A DNA stretch of 64,000 nt from Arthrobacter koreensis. Lineage in GTDB: Bacteria; Actinomycetota; Actinomycetes; Actinomycetales; Micrococcaceae. Positions 45,077-53,948 of this stretch are shown piece by piece (within the stretch, counting starts at the first letter, position 1; each line of letters opens with the position of its first letter). The notes beneath the pieces are model-generated. The model ran no database searches, was not told where the DNA came from, and was given only the letters and a program-made list of their open reading frames with translations. The translations under genes and the position numbers were made by a program. The DNA lies in contig NZ_WACG01000006.1 of the NCBI RefSeq assembly GCF_009193255.1, forward strand, positions 1-64,000, read 5' to 3'.

Positions 45077-45507
45077 GATGAGGCTTCTTTCTGCCGGCGG
45101 TGCCAGGCGGTTCCCGCCAGTTCATCCAGGACGTTCTGTTCGGTGCGCAGGTCCTCCACCGCAACGGCGTCGGAATGCTTGGCCTCGAGCTTCTCCAGCC
45201 CAACTGAACGTGCGCGGGCTGCCTGGAACTCGGCCTGGGCCGTGTTCGCTGCCGCATCCTTGAGCTGCTCCGAGGCCAGCAGGTCCGCGAGCATGCTCCG
45301 GGAGGAGGCGCGCGCTGCGGCGATGGCGTTCAGCGTCGCAGCGTCGGCTGCCTCGAGCGGCGTCGCGGCCAGGGAACCGTAGGCCTCGATCCTGGCTTCG
45401 GCCGCGCGGCGAAGGTCCGCGTTGGCGGCAGCCAGCGTACCGGCAGCGCTGTCCTGCTGCAGGCGGCGCAGCCTCAGCAGTCCCGCAAGCGGAAAATCCC
45501 GTCCCAT
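45073..45507 (-). CDS. fliJ: FliJ-like flagellar export chaperone
   Basis: A 144-residue coiled-coil protein located directly after fliI, where FliJ is expected. The N-terminus (FPLAGLLRLRRLQQDSAAGTLAAANADLRRA) and the C-terminal LDELAGTAWHRR flank a heptad-rich, Ala/Glu/Arg-rich region. FliJ couples the FliI ATPase to FlhA. Sequence conservation in the family is low, so the call rests on position, length and coiled coil. Confidence 0.75.
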   Translation of the reverse strand: MGRDFPLAGLLRLRRLQQDSAAGTLAAANADLRRAAEARIEAYGSLAATPLEAADAATLNAIAAARASSRSMLADLLASEQLKDAAANTAQAEFQAARARSVGLEKLEAKHSDAVAVEDLRTEQNVLDELAGTAWHRRQKEASS

Positions 45508-45509
45508 AC

Positions 45510-46925
45510 CTAAACCCCCAGATTCGTGGTGAGCCGCTGCAGCTGGTCCCAGGCGCTGTCTGCCGGAGTCTGCTCGTCCATGCGCTGCTGCAGGAACGCG
45601 TTGATGGTGTCCTCGTGGTCCACCGCTGCGTCGACCAGCGGGTTGGTTCCGCGCTGGTAGGCACCGACGTCGATCAGGTCCTGCGCGGAACGGCGGGCAG
45701 CCAGCACCCGGCGCAGGCCGGAGGCGGCCTGGCTGCGGTCCTTCGGGTTTACCCGGGACGCCACGCGGGAGATTGAGCCGAGGGCATCCACCGAGGGGAA
45801 GTGCCCGGACACGGCAAGCTTGCGGTCCAGCACCACGTGACCGTCCAGGATGGAGCGGGCCGAGTCCGCGATCGGCTCGTTGTGGTCATCTCCGTCCACC
45901 AGCACGGTGTACATGCCGGTGACCGAACCGCTCTTGTCCGTCCCGGCTCGTTCCAGCAGCTGGGCGAGCAGGGAGAAGGTCGACGGCGGGTAGCCGCGGG
46001 TCGCGGGCGGCTCACCGACGGACAAGCCGATTTCGCGCTGGGCCATCGCCACGCGGGTCAGCGAGTCCATCATCAGCATGACGTCCGCGCCCCGGTCGCG
46101 GAAGGACTCGGCGATGCGGGTGGCAACGAATGCTGCGCGCAGGCGCATCAGGGCGGGCTCATCGGAGGTGGAGACGACGACGATGGAGCGGGCCAGCCCC
46201 TCCTCACCGAGGTCATCCTCGAGGAACTCACGGACTTCACGGCCGCGCTCCCCCACCAGCGCAATCACGGAGACCTCGGCGTCCGTGCCGCGGGCAATCA
46301 TTGAAAGCAGGGAAGACTTGCCCACGCCGGAGCCGGCGAACAAGCCCATGCGCTGGCCTTTGCCCACGGTGGTCAGGGTGTCCAGGACCCGGACGCCAAG
46401 CTGCAGCGGCTCCGTGATGCGGGACCGCTGCATCGCCGGGGGCGTGTCATGGTCCAGCGGAACGAACTGCTCAACCTGCAGCGGACCCTTTCCGTCGATC
46501 GGGCGGCCGAGGCCGTCCAGGACCCTGCCGAACAGGCCGTTTCCGGTGGGGACGCGGATCGGCATGCCCTTTGACCTCGCGGGGCTGCCGGCGGTGAGTC
46601 CGGCCAGGCGGCCGAAGGGCATGCAGCGCACGCCGTCGCGGGTCGCCGCCACCACTTCGGCGTCAACCTCTGCGCCCGGGGCGCCCAGGCTGATCAGGTC
46701 ACCAACGGCACAGTCCAGCCCGGTGACCTCAACGCTGAGCCCGACGACGGTGGAAACTTTGCCGACCCGCTGCGGGCGGGCCGCGGCCAGCGCGTGTCCA
46801 AAGGCCTCGCCGCGGGGGCGCCAGAGGACCGGCTGTGATACCGGGGTGCGGCGGCGTTCCCGGCGGGACGGCTGCGGGACAGCCTCGGCTTGTTCCGCGG
46901 CCTGCGGATTGACCGTGAGCGTCAT
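45510..46925 (-). CDS. fliI: Flagellum-specific ATPase FliI
   Basis: Export ATPase of 471 residues, related to F1 beta. The P-loop is GLFAGSGVGKSSLL (near 190), Walker B is VMLMMDSLTRVA, and SVGEPPATRGYPPSTFSLLAQLLERAG is the type III ATPase signature region. The N-terminus has an extra basic stretch (RRERRRTPVSQ). It overlaps fliH by 4 bp and is followed by fliJ. Confidence 0.97.
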   Translation of the reverse strand: MTLTVNPQAAEQAEAVPQPSRRERRRTPVSQPVLWRPRGEAFGHALAAARPQRVGKVSTVVGLSVEVTGLDCAVGDLISLGAPGAEVDAEVVAATRDGVRCMPFGRLAGLTAGSPARSKGMPIRVPTGNGLFGRVLDGLGRPIDGKGPLQVEQFVPLDHDTPPAMQRSRITEPLQLGVRVLDTLTTVGKGQRMGLFAGSGVGKSSLLSMIARGTDAEVSVIALVGERGREVREFLEDDLGEEGLARSIVVVSTSDEPALMRLRAAFVATRIAESFRDRGADVMLMMDSLTRVAMAQREIGLSVGEPPATRGYPPSTFSLLAQLLERAGTDKSGSVTGMYTVLVDGDDHNEPIADSARSILDGHVVLDRKLAVSGHFPSVDALGSISRVASRVNPKDRSQAASGLRRVLAARRSAQDLIDVGAYQRGTNPLVDAAVDHEDTINAFLQQRMDEQTPADSAWDQLQRLTTNLGV

Positions 46926-47539
46926 GCCGTATCTCCGAGCAGCGCCGTCCTGGCCCGGGACAGGGCCGTGGCAAGCGTTGCGTCAAGGAAACCGTCGGGG
47001 AACTCGGTGACGGCATCTCCGCGCTTCAACGCGGAATCGGCCACGAACACCACTCCGGCCTGGTTCAGTACGTCGTCGCCCAGGACAGCGAGGTCTTCAG
47101 GATGCATCCGCACCTGCTGGACCAGCCGCACGTCGACGCCGGACAGGGCACGGTCGAGCGCCGCACGGGAGGAGGTCTCGCCGTTGGCGAGCTCCCGGCC
47201 AAGCAGAGCCTCTGCAAGTTCCAGGGCAGCTGCCGCCAGCGCATCCTGCACTTCGGCGATGACCGGCACGGTCTGCTGTGCCACGCTTTGCTCCGCGGCG
47301 TTCAGCAGTGCCAGAGCGTGGTCGGCGCGGGCACGCAGGGCGGCGGTTTCGGCGTCGAACCGGGTCTTGAGTTCCTGCCGCAGGCGCGCCGTCTCGGCCG
47401 CAGCGGCATGCAGACCGGCCGCGTAGCCGGCCGCATGGCCCTGTGCCCGCCCGCGTTCCGCGGCACGCTCCGCGTCGTAGCCCCCCAGTGCGGGGTAGGC
47501 CATGCGGGAGAAGGTGCGTTCCTGGGACTCAGTAGACAT
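46922..47539 (-). CDS. fliH: Flagellar assembly protein FliH
   Basis: A 205-residue regulator of FliI. The Ala/Glu/Arg-rich helix has small-residue repeats (ERGRAQGHAAGYAAGLHAAAAE, a GxxxG-like series) typical of FliH, and the C-terminal part (LELAEALLGRELAN, VRMHPEDLAVLGDD) resembles the V-type ATPase subunit E/FliH domain. The ATG at 47539 overlaps the fliG stop by 11 bp; a longer open frame further upstream lies within fliG and is not used. Confidence 0.88.
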   Translation of the reverse strand: MSTESQERTFSRMAYPALGGYDAERAAERGRAQGHAAGYAAGLHAAAAETARLRQELKTRFDAETAALRARADHALALLNAAEQSVAQQTVPVIAEVQDALAAAALELAEALLGRELANGETSSRAALDRALSGVDVRLVQQVRMHPEDLAVLGDDVLNQAGVVFVADSALKRGDAVTEFPDGFLDATLATALSRARTALLGDTA

Positions 47540-48653
47540 ACTCTTCCTCGTCCGCGTGGTGGATGGTGATCGCGCCCTGGGCTTCCAGGTCGCGGATCGC
47601 CCGCACGATCGTGGCACGGGCCTCTTCCACCTGGGACAGGCGGGCGGGACCCGATGCTGCGATCTCGTCGTCGAGGATTTCGCGGTTGCGCTCGGAGACG
47701 TTGGTCCGCACGGTTTCCAGCACGATTTCGCTGGCACCCTTCATGGCCAGGGCCAGGACAGCGACGTCAATGCCGCGCAGCACCAGCTGCACGTCCCGGC
47801 GTTCGAGCTTGGTGAGGTCGGCGAAGGTGAGCATCCGCGACCGGACTTCTTCTGCCAGGTCCGGGTCCCGGGCGTCCAGGGCCTCGAGGATGGCGCGCTC
47901 GGTGGCGGCGTCGGCACGGTTGATGATGTCCACCAGCGGCTGGATGCCGCCAATCTGGTCTGCGGCTTCACGGGCTGCGCCGACGGCAGTTGCACGGGCC
48001 TTGAGCGTCTCCGCAACAATGCGGATTGCCTCGGGAGTTGCCCGGGACATGTTGGCGATGCACTGGGCGATGTCCGTGCGCAGCTGGTCGGGGAACCCGC
48101 TGATGACGGCTGAGGCCCGCTGCGGGCGCATGTGCGCCAGGACCAGGGCGATGGTCTGCGGCAGTTCGTTCTCCAGCAGGCTCACCACCTGCGGCGGTTC
48201 GGCACGTTCCAGGAATTCGAAGGACTTGCCGGCCATCGAGGAGGCCAGGCGGTCCATCACCCCGGATGCGCGTTCAGTGCCAAACGAGGCTTCCAGCAGG
48301 CCCATGGCGACGTCGCGTCCTCCGTGGGCGCGGCGTCGTCCGTCCACCGTCATGTCGTAGAACTCGTTGATGACGGCTTCCACGACGTTGACGTCCACGC
48401 GGCGGAGGTTCACGATCTCCGCGGCCAGTTCCTGTGCCTCGGCTTCGGTGAACTGCTGCAGCACGGTTGCTGCGCGCGAGGTTTCAAGCTGCATCAGGAT
48501 GACGGCGGCTTTCTGCATGCCGGTCAGTTTCGGCAGCACCGGCGCGGACACGGGCGGGCGGACCGCGGGGACTGCGGCGGTGGGTGCCTCCTGCACTTCG
48601 GTCTCGGGAGCGGTCATCGTGGCCACCGCTGTTCCGGAACTCTGTTCGCTCAT
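47529..48653 (-). CDS. fliG: Flagellar motor switch protein FliG
   Basis: Rotor torque protein of 374 residues. FliG-N, middle and C-terminal armadillo-like domains are present: LTGMQKAAVILMQLETSRAATVLQQFTEAE, then EFLERAEPPQVVSLLENELPQTIALVLAHM, then MLTFADLTKLERRDVQLVLRGIDVAVLALAMKGAS and SERNREILDDEI. The MotA-facing charged helix is conserved. The start overlaps fliF by 4 bp. Confidence 0.97.
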   Translation of the reverse strand: MSEQSSGTAVATMTAPETEVQEAPTAAVPAVRPPVSAPVLPKLTGMQKAAVILMQLETSRAATVLQQFTEAEAQELAAEIVNLRRVDVNVVEAVINEFYDMTVDGRRRAHGGRDVAMGLLEASFGTERASGVMDRLASSMAGKSFEFLERAEPPQVVSLLENELPQTIALVLAHMRPQRASAVISGFPDQLRTDIAQCIANMSRATPEAIRIVAETLKARATAVGAAREAADQIGGIQPLVDIINRADAATERAILEALDARDPDLAEEVRSRMLTFADLTKLERRDVQLVLRGIDVAVLALAMKGASEIVLETVRTNVSERNREILDDEIAASGPARLSQVEEARATIVRAIRDLEAQGAITIHHADEEEYVY

Positions 48654-50263
48654 ACCCGCTGCCCCTCATCCATGAAGTTGCGCAGATAGTCCGCCGTGCG
48701 GACCGGATCCTGCAGGGCCAGGTGGTCCAGTTCCTCCAGCTTGCGCTCGGAACCGGCAGCGTTCGCGACGATCCGCAGGGACGCGGTGTCCACCGGTGGC
48801 TCGAGCGCGGCCCGACCCTGGTCCTGGCCGATCATCGCCAGTCCGGTGGCCGGTGCCAGAGGGTCGAGTTCCGGCAGGACGCCAATATCCACGGCTTCGC
48901 GGTTCTGGCGGCGGGACCGGATGGCGTAGGCCACCAGGGCAATGATCACGGCCAGCACGATGCCTGCGGCCAAAATCCCCATACGGACCAGTTCGGCCCG
49001 GCGTTCGGCGGCTTCGGCCGCTTCGGCGGCGGCCAGCGCTTCCTGCGCGGCCTCGGCACCGGTGGCGTTGAAGGCCACCATTTCGACCGTGAGCTGGTCC
49101 CCGCGGGCGGTGTCGATGCCGGCTGCGTTGGAGACGAGGGCACGGATGTCCGCTACGTTCATGCCTGCGGCGGTGGCGGAGTTCAGCGCAACTGAAACCG
49201 TCTGGCGGTTTAGGGCACCGGCCGGGATGTCCCGGGTTTCCGTCACCTTGTTCACCGCGTTGTTCTTGGTAGTGGATTCGGAGGTGTAAGCGCCGTCGTC
49301 GCCTCCGCCGCCGGGAACGGCGATGTTGTCAGGGCCCAGGACACCGGCTGCGGTGTTGCCGTTGGCTCCGCCGCCGGTGTATTCCTCCGTGGTGGTGGCT
49401 TCGTTCAGTGCGGGGTTTCCGGCCGGGTTGGTGAAGGTTTCCTCCACCCGGTTGGCGGATTCGTAACTCATGTCCGCGGCGACGGCAACGGTCGCGTTGC
49501 CGGGACCCACAACCTTGTCCAGCATGCTCTGGACGGAGGACGAGACGCGCTCCTCGTAGTCGGTGGCCTGTTTGTCCGCGGAACCGGTGGCACCCACGCC
49601 GACGGCGGAAAGCACGGTTCCTGCCGAGTCGATAACCGCTACGTTGGTGGCCTTCATGCCGTCGATCGCGGCGGAGGTGAGGTGCACGATTGCCTGGACC
49701 TGGTCCCCGCTCAGGGTCACTCCGCTCTCCGTGTCGATGAAGACGGAGGCCGTGGGGTCCACCTTTTCCGAAACGAAGACGGTCTGCTCCGGCAGCGCCA
49801 GCTGCACAGACGCGGTCTTGACGCCGTTCAGCGCACCGATGGTCTTGGCGAGTTCGCCTTCCAGCGCGCGCTTGTAGGTCACGGACTGCTGGAACTCGGA
49901 AGAGGTGACACCCATGTTGTCCAGCAGCGAGTAGCCGCCCGTGGAGGATGCGGGCAGCCCGGCGCCGGCGGCCTTGAGCCGCTGGTCATAGACGTTCTGC
50001 TCAGGAACCATGATGGTTCCGCCGCCGTTGGCGATCTCATAGGGAACGCCGTCGGCCTGCAGCTGCTCAACGATGGTGTTCGCGTCGGAGGGCTGGAGGC
50101 CGGAGAACAGCGGCGAATAGGAGGGCTTCGCGGCCCAGCTGGCGAGGGCGAAGATGCCCAGTGCCAGGACGGCGATGCCAATCAGCGCAAGGGTCTTCTG
50201 CGCCAGGGTGAACTGGCCAATGGTTTTCCCCAAACGGCCAAATGCCGCGTTCACCTGTGTCAT
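48650..50263 (-). CDS. fliF: Flagellar MS-ring protein FliF
   Basis: MS-ring protein of 537 residues. Two membrane helices flank a large outer domain: LALIGIAVLALGIFALASWA near 25-45 and MGILAAGIVLAVIIALVAYAI near 430-450. PLFSGLQPSDANTIVEQLQADGVPYEI and GMKATNVAVIDSAGTVLS are ring-building motif regions. The C-terminal FliG-binding peptide (DPVRTADYLRNFMDE) is seen. It starts one base before the end of fliE. Confidence 0.96.
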   Translation of the reverse strand: MTQVNAAFGRLGKTIGQFTLAQKTLALIGIAVLALGIFALASWAAKPSYSPLFSGLQPSDANTIVEQLQADGVPYEIANGGGTIMVPEQNVYDQRLKAAGAGLPASSTGGYSLLDNMGVTSSEFQQSVTYKRALEGELAKTIGALNGVKTASVQLALPEQTVFVSEKVDPTASVFIDTESGVTLSGDQVQAIVHLTSAAIDGMKATNVAVIDSAGTVLSAVGVGATGSADKQATDYEERVSSSVQSMLDKVVGPGNATVAVAADMSYESANRVEETFTNPAGNPALNEATTTEEYTGGGANGNTAAGVLGPDNIAVPGGGGDDGAYTSESTTKNNAVNKVTETRDIPAGALNRQTVSVALNSATAAGMNVADIRALVSNAAGIDTARGDQLTVEMVAFNATGAEAAQEALAAAEAAEAAERRAELVRMGILAAGIVLAVIIALVAYAIRSRRQNREAVDIGVLPELDPLAPATGLAMIGQDQGRAALEPPVDTASLRIVANAAGSERKLEELDHLALQDPVRTADYLRNFMDEGQRV

Positions 50264-50571
50264 TACGCCTGCATCCGCATGATCTCGTTGAAGGCGTCAA
50301 CACTCTTGTTGCGCACGGCAGCCACCAGTTCCAGGGTCACGGAAGCGCGCGTAGAGGCGATGGTCGCCGCGTGGATGTCATCAAGGTCCCCGGTCACGGC
50401 CTGGACGGCCAGTTCCTTGGACGCGGAGGAGAGCTGCTGCGCGTTGTCCACGGCGCCGGCGAGCTGGGTGGCGAAACCCGAGCCGTCCGTGGCCGGGGAA
50501 ACCGGAGCAGTGTTCTCCAGGTAAGCGGTAGGCAGGGTGCCGGCAACGGCGGCGATGGCAGGTACGGGCAT
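50263..50571 (-). CDS. fliE: Flagellar hook-basal body protein FliE
   Basis: Export-gate/rod junction protein of 102 residues. The FliE C-terminal core is seen: LAGAVDNAQQLSSASKELAVQAVTGD, IHAATIASTRASVTLELVAAVRNKSVDAFNEIMRMQ. It shares one base with flgC and one with fliF. Confidence 0.94.
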   Translation of the reverse strand: MPVPAIAAVAGTLPTAYLENTAPVSPATDGSGFATQLAGAVDNAQQLSSASKELAVQAVTGDLDDIHAATIASTRASVTLELVAAVRNKSVDAFNEIMRMQA

Positions 50572-50963
50572 CAGGAGCGTCCAATCTGGAGGGCGGCTTC
50601 ATAAGTGGCCTTGGCGCGGTCCACGACGGCGGCATTCGCCTCGTAGCCGCGCTGCGCCATGATCAGGGCGCTCATTTGTTCGGCCATGTCGATGTCCGGG
50701 TAGCGGACGTATCCGTCTTCGTCGGCGAGGGGGTGGTTCGGTTCGTGGACCATGCGGCCCTCGGCGTCCCCGTATTCGACGCCGGAGACGTAGACGCCGG
50801 TGTTCGCGGCACCTTCCGTGGCCACGACGTACCGGGCCTGGAAGGCCGCGCCGTCGGTGGACGAGGCGTTGTTCATGTTCGCGAGGTTGTCCGAGACAGC
50901 GTCCAGCCACTTGCGGTGGACGGTCAGGGAAGTACCGGCAATGCCGATGGCGTCGAATGTCAT
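50571..50963 (-). CDS. flgC: Flagellar basal-body rod protein FlgC
   Basis: Proximal rod protein of 130 residues. The N-terminal rod motif is IAGTSLTVHRKWLDAVSDNLANMNN and the C-terminal motif is VRYPDIDMAEQMSALIMAQRGYEANAAVVDRAKATYEAAL. It overlaps flgB and fliE by one base each. Confidence 0.95.
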   Translation of the reverse strand: MTFDAIGIAGTSLTVHRKWLDAVSDNLANMNNASSTDGAAFQARYVVATEGAANTGVYVSGVEYGDAEGRMVHEPNHPLADEDGYVRYPDIDMAEQMSALIMAQRGYEANAAVVDRAKATYEAALQIGRS

Positions 50964-51307
50964 TATTGGGTCCTCATGGCGGTGCGGAGGGAGTTCGCTT
51001 CTCCGCCCACGGCCTGGGAAGCGAACTGGAAGCGCAGGACGGTGTCGATATTGGACAGGGTTTCGGTGTCCAGGTTGACGTTGGAGCCGTCCAGGCGGGT
51101 GGGTTCAAGGGAGCGGGCGGTGCTGGAGTCGGTGAAGGCCTTGTTGCCGGCCTTCACGGACTTGGCGAGGGCGTCTTCGAAGCTGACCCGCTGCGCGTGG
51201 TAGCCGGGGGTGTTCACGTTGGCGATGTTGTTGGCAATGGTGCGCTGGCGCAGGGCCAGGCCATTGAGCGCGCTTTGCAGCGCCACCGAGGACACGGAGT
51301 CGAACAC
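50963..51307 (-). CDS. flgB: Flagellar basal-body rod protein FlgB
   Basis: Rod protein of 114 residues, first gene of the long flagellar operon. The rod motif is VALQSALNGLALRQRTIANNIANVNTPGYHAQRVSFEDAL; LDTETLSNIDTVLRFQFASQAV lies near the C-terminus. GTG start at 51307 with no recognisable Shine-Dalgarno, after a structured leader with two GGA-loop hairpins and a FliA-type promoter. Confidence 0.95.
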   Translation of the reverse strand: MFDSVSSVALQSALNGLALRQRTIANNIANVNTPGYHAQRVSFEDALAKSVKAGNKAFTDSSTARSLEPTRLDGSNVNLDTETLSNIDTVLRFQFASQAVGGEANSLRTAMRTQ

Positions 51308-51337
51308 AGAAAACCCGCTTCTTATGGGGAACAGAGC

Positions 51338-51377
51338 GGCCGATCCGTGGCCTCTTGCGTGAGCTATCCATGCTCAC
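51338..51377 (-). promoter_or_regulatory. Tandem GGA-loop hairpins in the flgB leader (candidate CsrA sites)
   Basis: On the flgB transcript: hairpin 1 is GTGAGC-ATGGATA-GCTCAC (51377-51359), at the predicted 5' end; hairpin 2 is GGCC-ACGGATC-GGCC (51352-51338). Both loops have seven bases and present A(T/C)GGAT, the core recognised by CsrA. No protein frame explains the region. Confidence 0.5.
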
Positions 51378-51383
51378 TGTTGG

Positions 51384-51410
51384 TTATCGGCGGGTCGCCG
51401 GCGCGTGTAA
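51384..51410 (-). promoter_or_regulatory. FliA-type promoter before flgB
   Basis: On the minus strand TTAC (51410-51407), 15 bases, then GCCGATAA (51391-51384), identical to the consensus -10 of sigma-28-family factors. Predicted start near 51378, giving a leader of about 70 bases to the flgB GTG. Confidence 0.65.
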
Positions 51411-51543
51411 GTACTTTCGCCGTTGTTATAGGTAATTCATCGCGGGCATCCAAGTAGTAATTCGATCAGGAACAAAGAAGCACAGTGTCAGTCCTCACGG
51501 GTAACGTGGCACTTCAGACCGCGGAACCCTCCAGGGAGAAATC

Positions 51544-53934
51544 ATGAGCACGGCTACGGATCCGGCACCCCAGTCCCCCACCATCCATCCTGCGGACAGC
51601 CACGGCCTGATCCGGGTCATGGGCGCACGGGAGAACAACCTCAAAGACATCAGCGTGGAAATTCCCAAGCGCCGCCTGACGGCCTTTACCGGCGTGTCGG
51701 GGTCGGGGAAAAGCTCCCTGGTCTTTGCCACCATCGCCGCTGATTCCCAGCGCATGATCAATGAGACCTACAGCGCATTCGTCCAGGGGTTCATGCCGAG
51801 CCTCTCCCGCCCCGACGTCGACCGCCTGGAAGGGCTGACGACGGCGATCATCGTGGACCAGGAGCGGATGGGCGCCAATCCTCGGTCCACCGTGGGCACT
51901 GCCACCGACGCCAACGCCATGCTGCGCATTCTTTTCAGCCGGCTGGGCGATCCGCACATCGGCTCTCCGAACGCATACTCCTTCAACGTCCCCTCCGTGA
52001 AGGCGTCCGGCGCCATCACCGTTGAGCGGGGCGGCAAGACCAAAGCCGAGAAGGCCACCTTCAACCGACTGGGCGGGATGTGTCCGCGCTGCGAGGGCAT
52101 GGGGTCCGTCAGCGACTTCGACCTGGCCGTGCTTTTCGATGATTCAAAGTCCATCCTGGAGGGCGCCCTCACCATTCCCGGCTACAGCATGGACGGCTGG
52201 TACGGACGCATCTTTGCCAACACCGGACTGTTCGATCCGAACAAGCCGATTGCGAAGTTCACGAAGAAGGAGCTCCAGGCCCTGCTGTATTCGGAGCCCA
52301 CGAAACTCAAGGTGGACGGCATCAACGTCACCTTCGAAGGCCTGATACCCAAGATCCAGAAGTCAATGCTGTCCAAGGACCGCGAGGCCATGCAGCCGCA
52401 CATCCGCGCCTTCGTGGACCGTGCCATCACATTCAGCACCTGCCCTGAGTGCGGCGGAACCCGGCTGGCGCAGGAGGCGCTCTCCTCGAAGATCAAGGGG
52501 AAGAACATCGCGGACCTGTGCTCCATGCAGATCAGCGACCTGGCGGAATGGGTCCGGAAGCTGGAAGAACCGTCAGTGGCGCCGCTGCTGGCCGGGCTGC
52601 AGCACCTGCTGGACTCCTTCACGGAGATCGGCCTGGGCTACCTCTCGCTCGACCGTCCGGCCGGAACCCTGTCCGGCGGGGAATCCCAGCGCACCAAGAT
52701 GATCCGCCACCTCGGCTCCTCGCTGACCGACGTCACCTACGTCTTCGACGAGCCGAGTATTGGGCTCCATCCTCATGACATCGAACGGATGAACCAGCTG
52801 CTGGTAGCCCTGCGGGACAAGGGCAACACGGTGCTGGTGGTTGAACACAAACCGGAGATGATCGCCGTGGCGGACCACGTGGTGGACCTCGGTCCCGGGG
52901 CCGGAACCGGCGGCGGGGAAATCTGCTTCGAGGGCACGGTTGAAGGGCTGCGCGCGTCCGGGACCATCACCGGCCGCCATCTGGATGACCGGGCCCAGTT
53001 GAAGGAGTCCGTACGTACGGCGTCCGGCGGGCTGGAGGTGCGCGGCGCGTCCGCCAATAACCTGCAGGATGTCGACGTCGACATTCCCCTGGGGGTCTTC
53101 TGCACCCTGACCGGGGTGGCCGGTTCGGGTAAGAGTTCCCTCATCCGCGGGTCGGTGGCGAAGCGGGACGGCGTCGTCGTCATCGACCAGAGCGGGATCA
53201 AGGGGTCCCGGCGGTCCAACCCGGCCACGTACACCGGCCTGCTTGAGCCCATCCGCAAGGCGTTCGCCAAGGCGAATGGCGTGAAGCCGGCGCTGTTCAG
53301 TTCGAACTCGGAGGGCGCATGTCCGGTCTGCAACGGTGCGGGGGTCATCTACACAGACCTGGGAGTCATGGCCACCGTGGAATCCACCTGCGAGGAATGC
53401 GGCGGCAAGCGCTTCCAGGCTGCCGTGCTGGAGTACACCCTGGGCGGCCGGAACATCGCCGAAGTCCTGGCGATGCCCGCAGCGGAAGCACTCGAATTCT
53501 TTGCCGACGGGGATGCGAAGACGCCCGCGGCGCATAAGGTCCTGGAGCGGCTCTGTGACGTGGGGCTGGGCTACCTGACCCTCGGGCAGCCGCTGACCAC
53601 GCTTTCCGGCGGTGAACGCCAGCGGTTGAAACTTGCGGCGCAGATGGCTGAGAAAGGCGACGTCTATGTCCTCGATGAGCCCACCATGGGGCTTCACCTG
53701 GCTGATGTGCAGCAGCTGCTGGGCCTGCTGGACCGGCTGGTGGACTCTGGGAAGTCGGTGATCGTAATTGAGCATCACCAGGCGGTGATGGCCCACTCGG
53801 ACTGGATCATAGATCTGGGTCCGGGCGCAGGGCACGACGGCGGGCGGATTGTCTTTGAGGGCACGCCATCCGAGTTGGTGGCGGGGCGGTCAACCCTCAC
53901 TGGGGAGCACCTCGCGGCTTACGTGGACGCGTAG
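51544..53934 (+). CDS. UvrA-like ABC ATPase
   Basis: A 796-residue protein with two UvrA-type ABC cassettes: Walker A GVSGSGKSSLVF (near 49) and GVAGSGKSSLIR (near 524), signatures LSGGESQRTK (near 376) and LSGGERQRLK (near 687), and Walker B VFDEPSIGLHP and VLDEPTMGLHL. CxxC zinc pairs are present (CPRCEG, CPECGG, CPVCNG, CEECGG). It is about 150 residues shorter than UvrA (about 950), consistent with loss of the UvrB-binding insert, as in UvrA2/DrrC-type paralogues linked to drug tolerance; excision repair is therefore doubtful. AGGGAG lies 8 bases before the ATG. It sits on the opposite strand, in the middle of the flagellar locus, ending 14 bp from the fliT-like gene. Confidence 0.9.
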   Translation: MSTATDPAPQSPTIHPADSHGLIRVMGARENNLKDISVEIPKRRLTAFTGVSGSGKSSLVFATIAADSQRMINETYSAFVQGFMPSLSRPDVDRLEGLTTAIIVDQERMGANPRSTVGTATDANAMLRILFSRLGDPHIGSPNAYSFNVPSVKASGAITVERGGKTKAEKATFNRLGGMCPRCEGMGSVSDFDLAVLFDDSKSILEGALTIPGYSMDGWYGRIFANTGLFDPNKPIAKFTKKELQALLYSEPTKLKVDGINVTFEGLIPKIQKSMLSKDREAMQPHIRAFVDRAITFSTCPECGGTRLAQEALSSKIKGKNIADLCSMQISDLAEWVRKLEEPSVAPLLAGLQHLLDSFTEIGLGYLSLDRPAGTLSGGESQRTKMIRHLGSSLTDVTYVFDEPSIGLHPHDIERMNQLLVALRDKGNTVLVVEHKPEMIAVADHVVDLGPGAGTGGGEICFEGTVEGLRASGTITGRHLDDRAQLKESVRTASGGLEVRGASANNLQDVDVDIPLGVFCTLTGVAGSGKSSLIRGSVAKRDGVVVIDQSGIKGSRRSNPATYTGLLEPIRKAFAKANGVKPALFSSNSEGACPVCNGAGVIYTDLGVMATVESTCEECGGKRFQAAVLEYTLGGRNIAEVLAMPAAEALEFFADGDAKTPAAHKVLERLCDVGLGYLTLGQPLTTLSGGERQRLKLAAQMAEKGDVYVLDEPTMGLHLADVQQLLGLLDRLVDSGKSVIVIEHHQAVMAHSDWIIDLGPGAGHDGGRIVFEGTPSELVAGRSTLTGEHLAAYVDA

Positions 53935-53948
53935 GCTACGTGGCTCGC

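Noticed and set aside
51544-53934. UvrA-like gene as part of a mobile element
   Set aside because: No transposase, terminal repeats, integrase or tRNA attachment site was seen around it.
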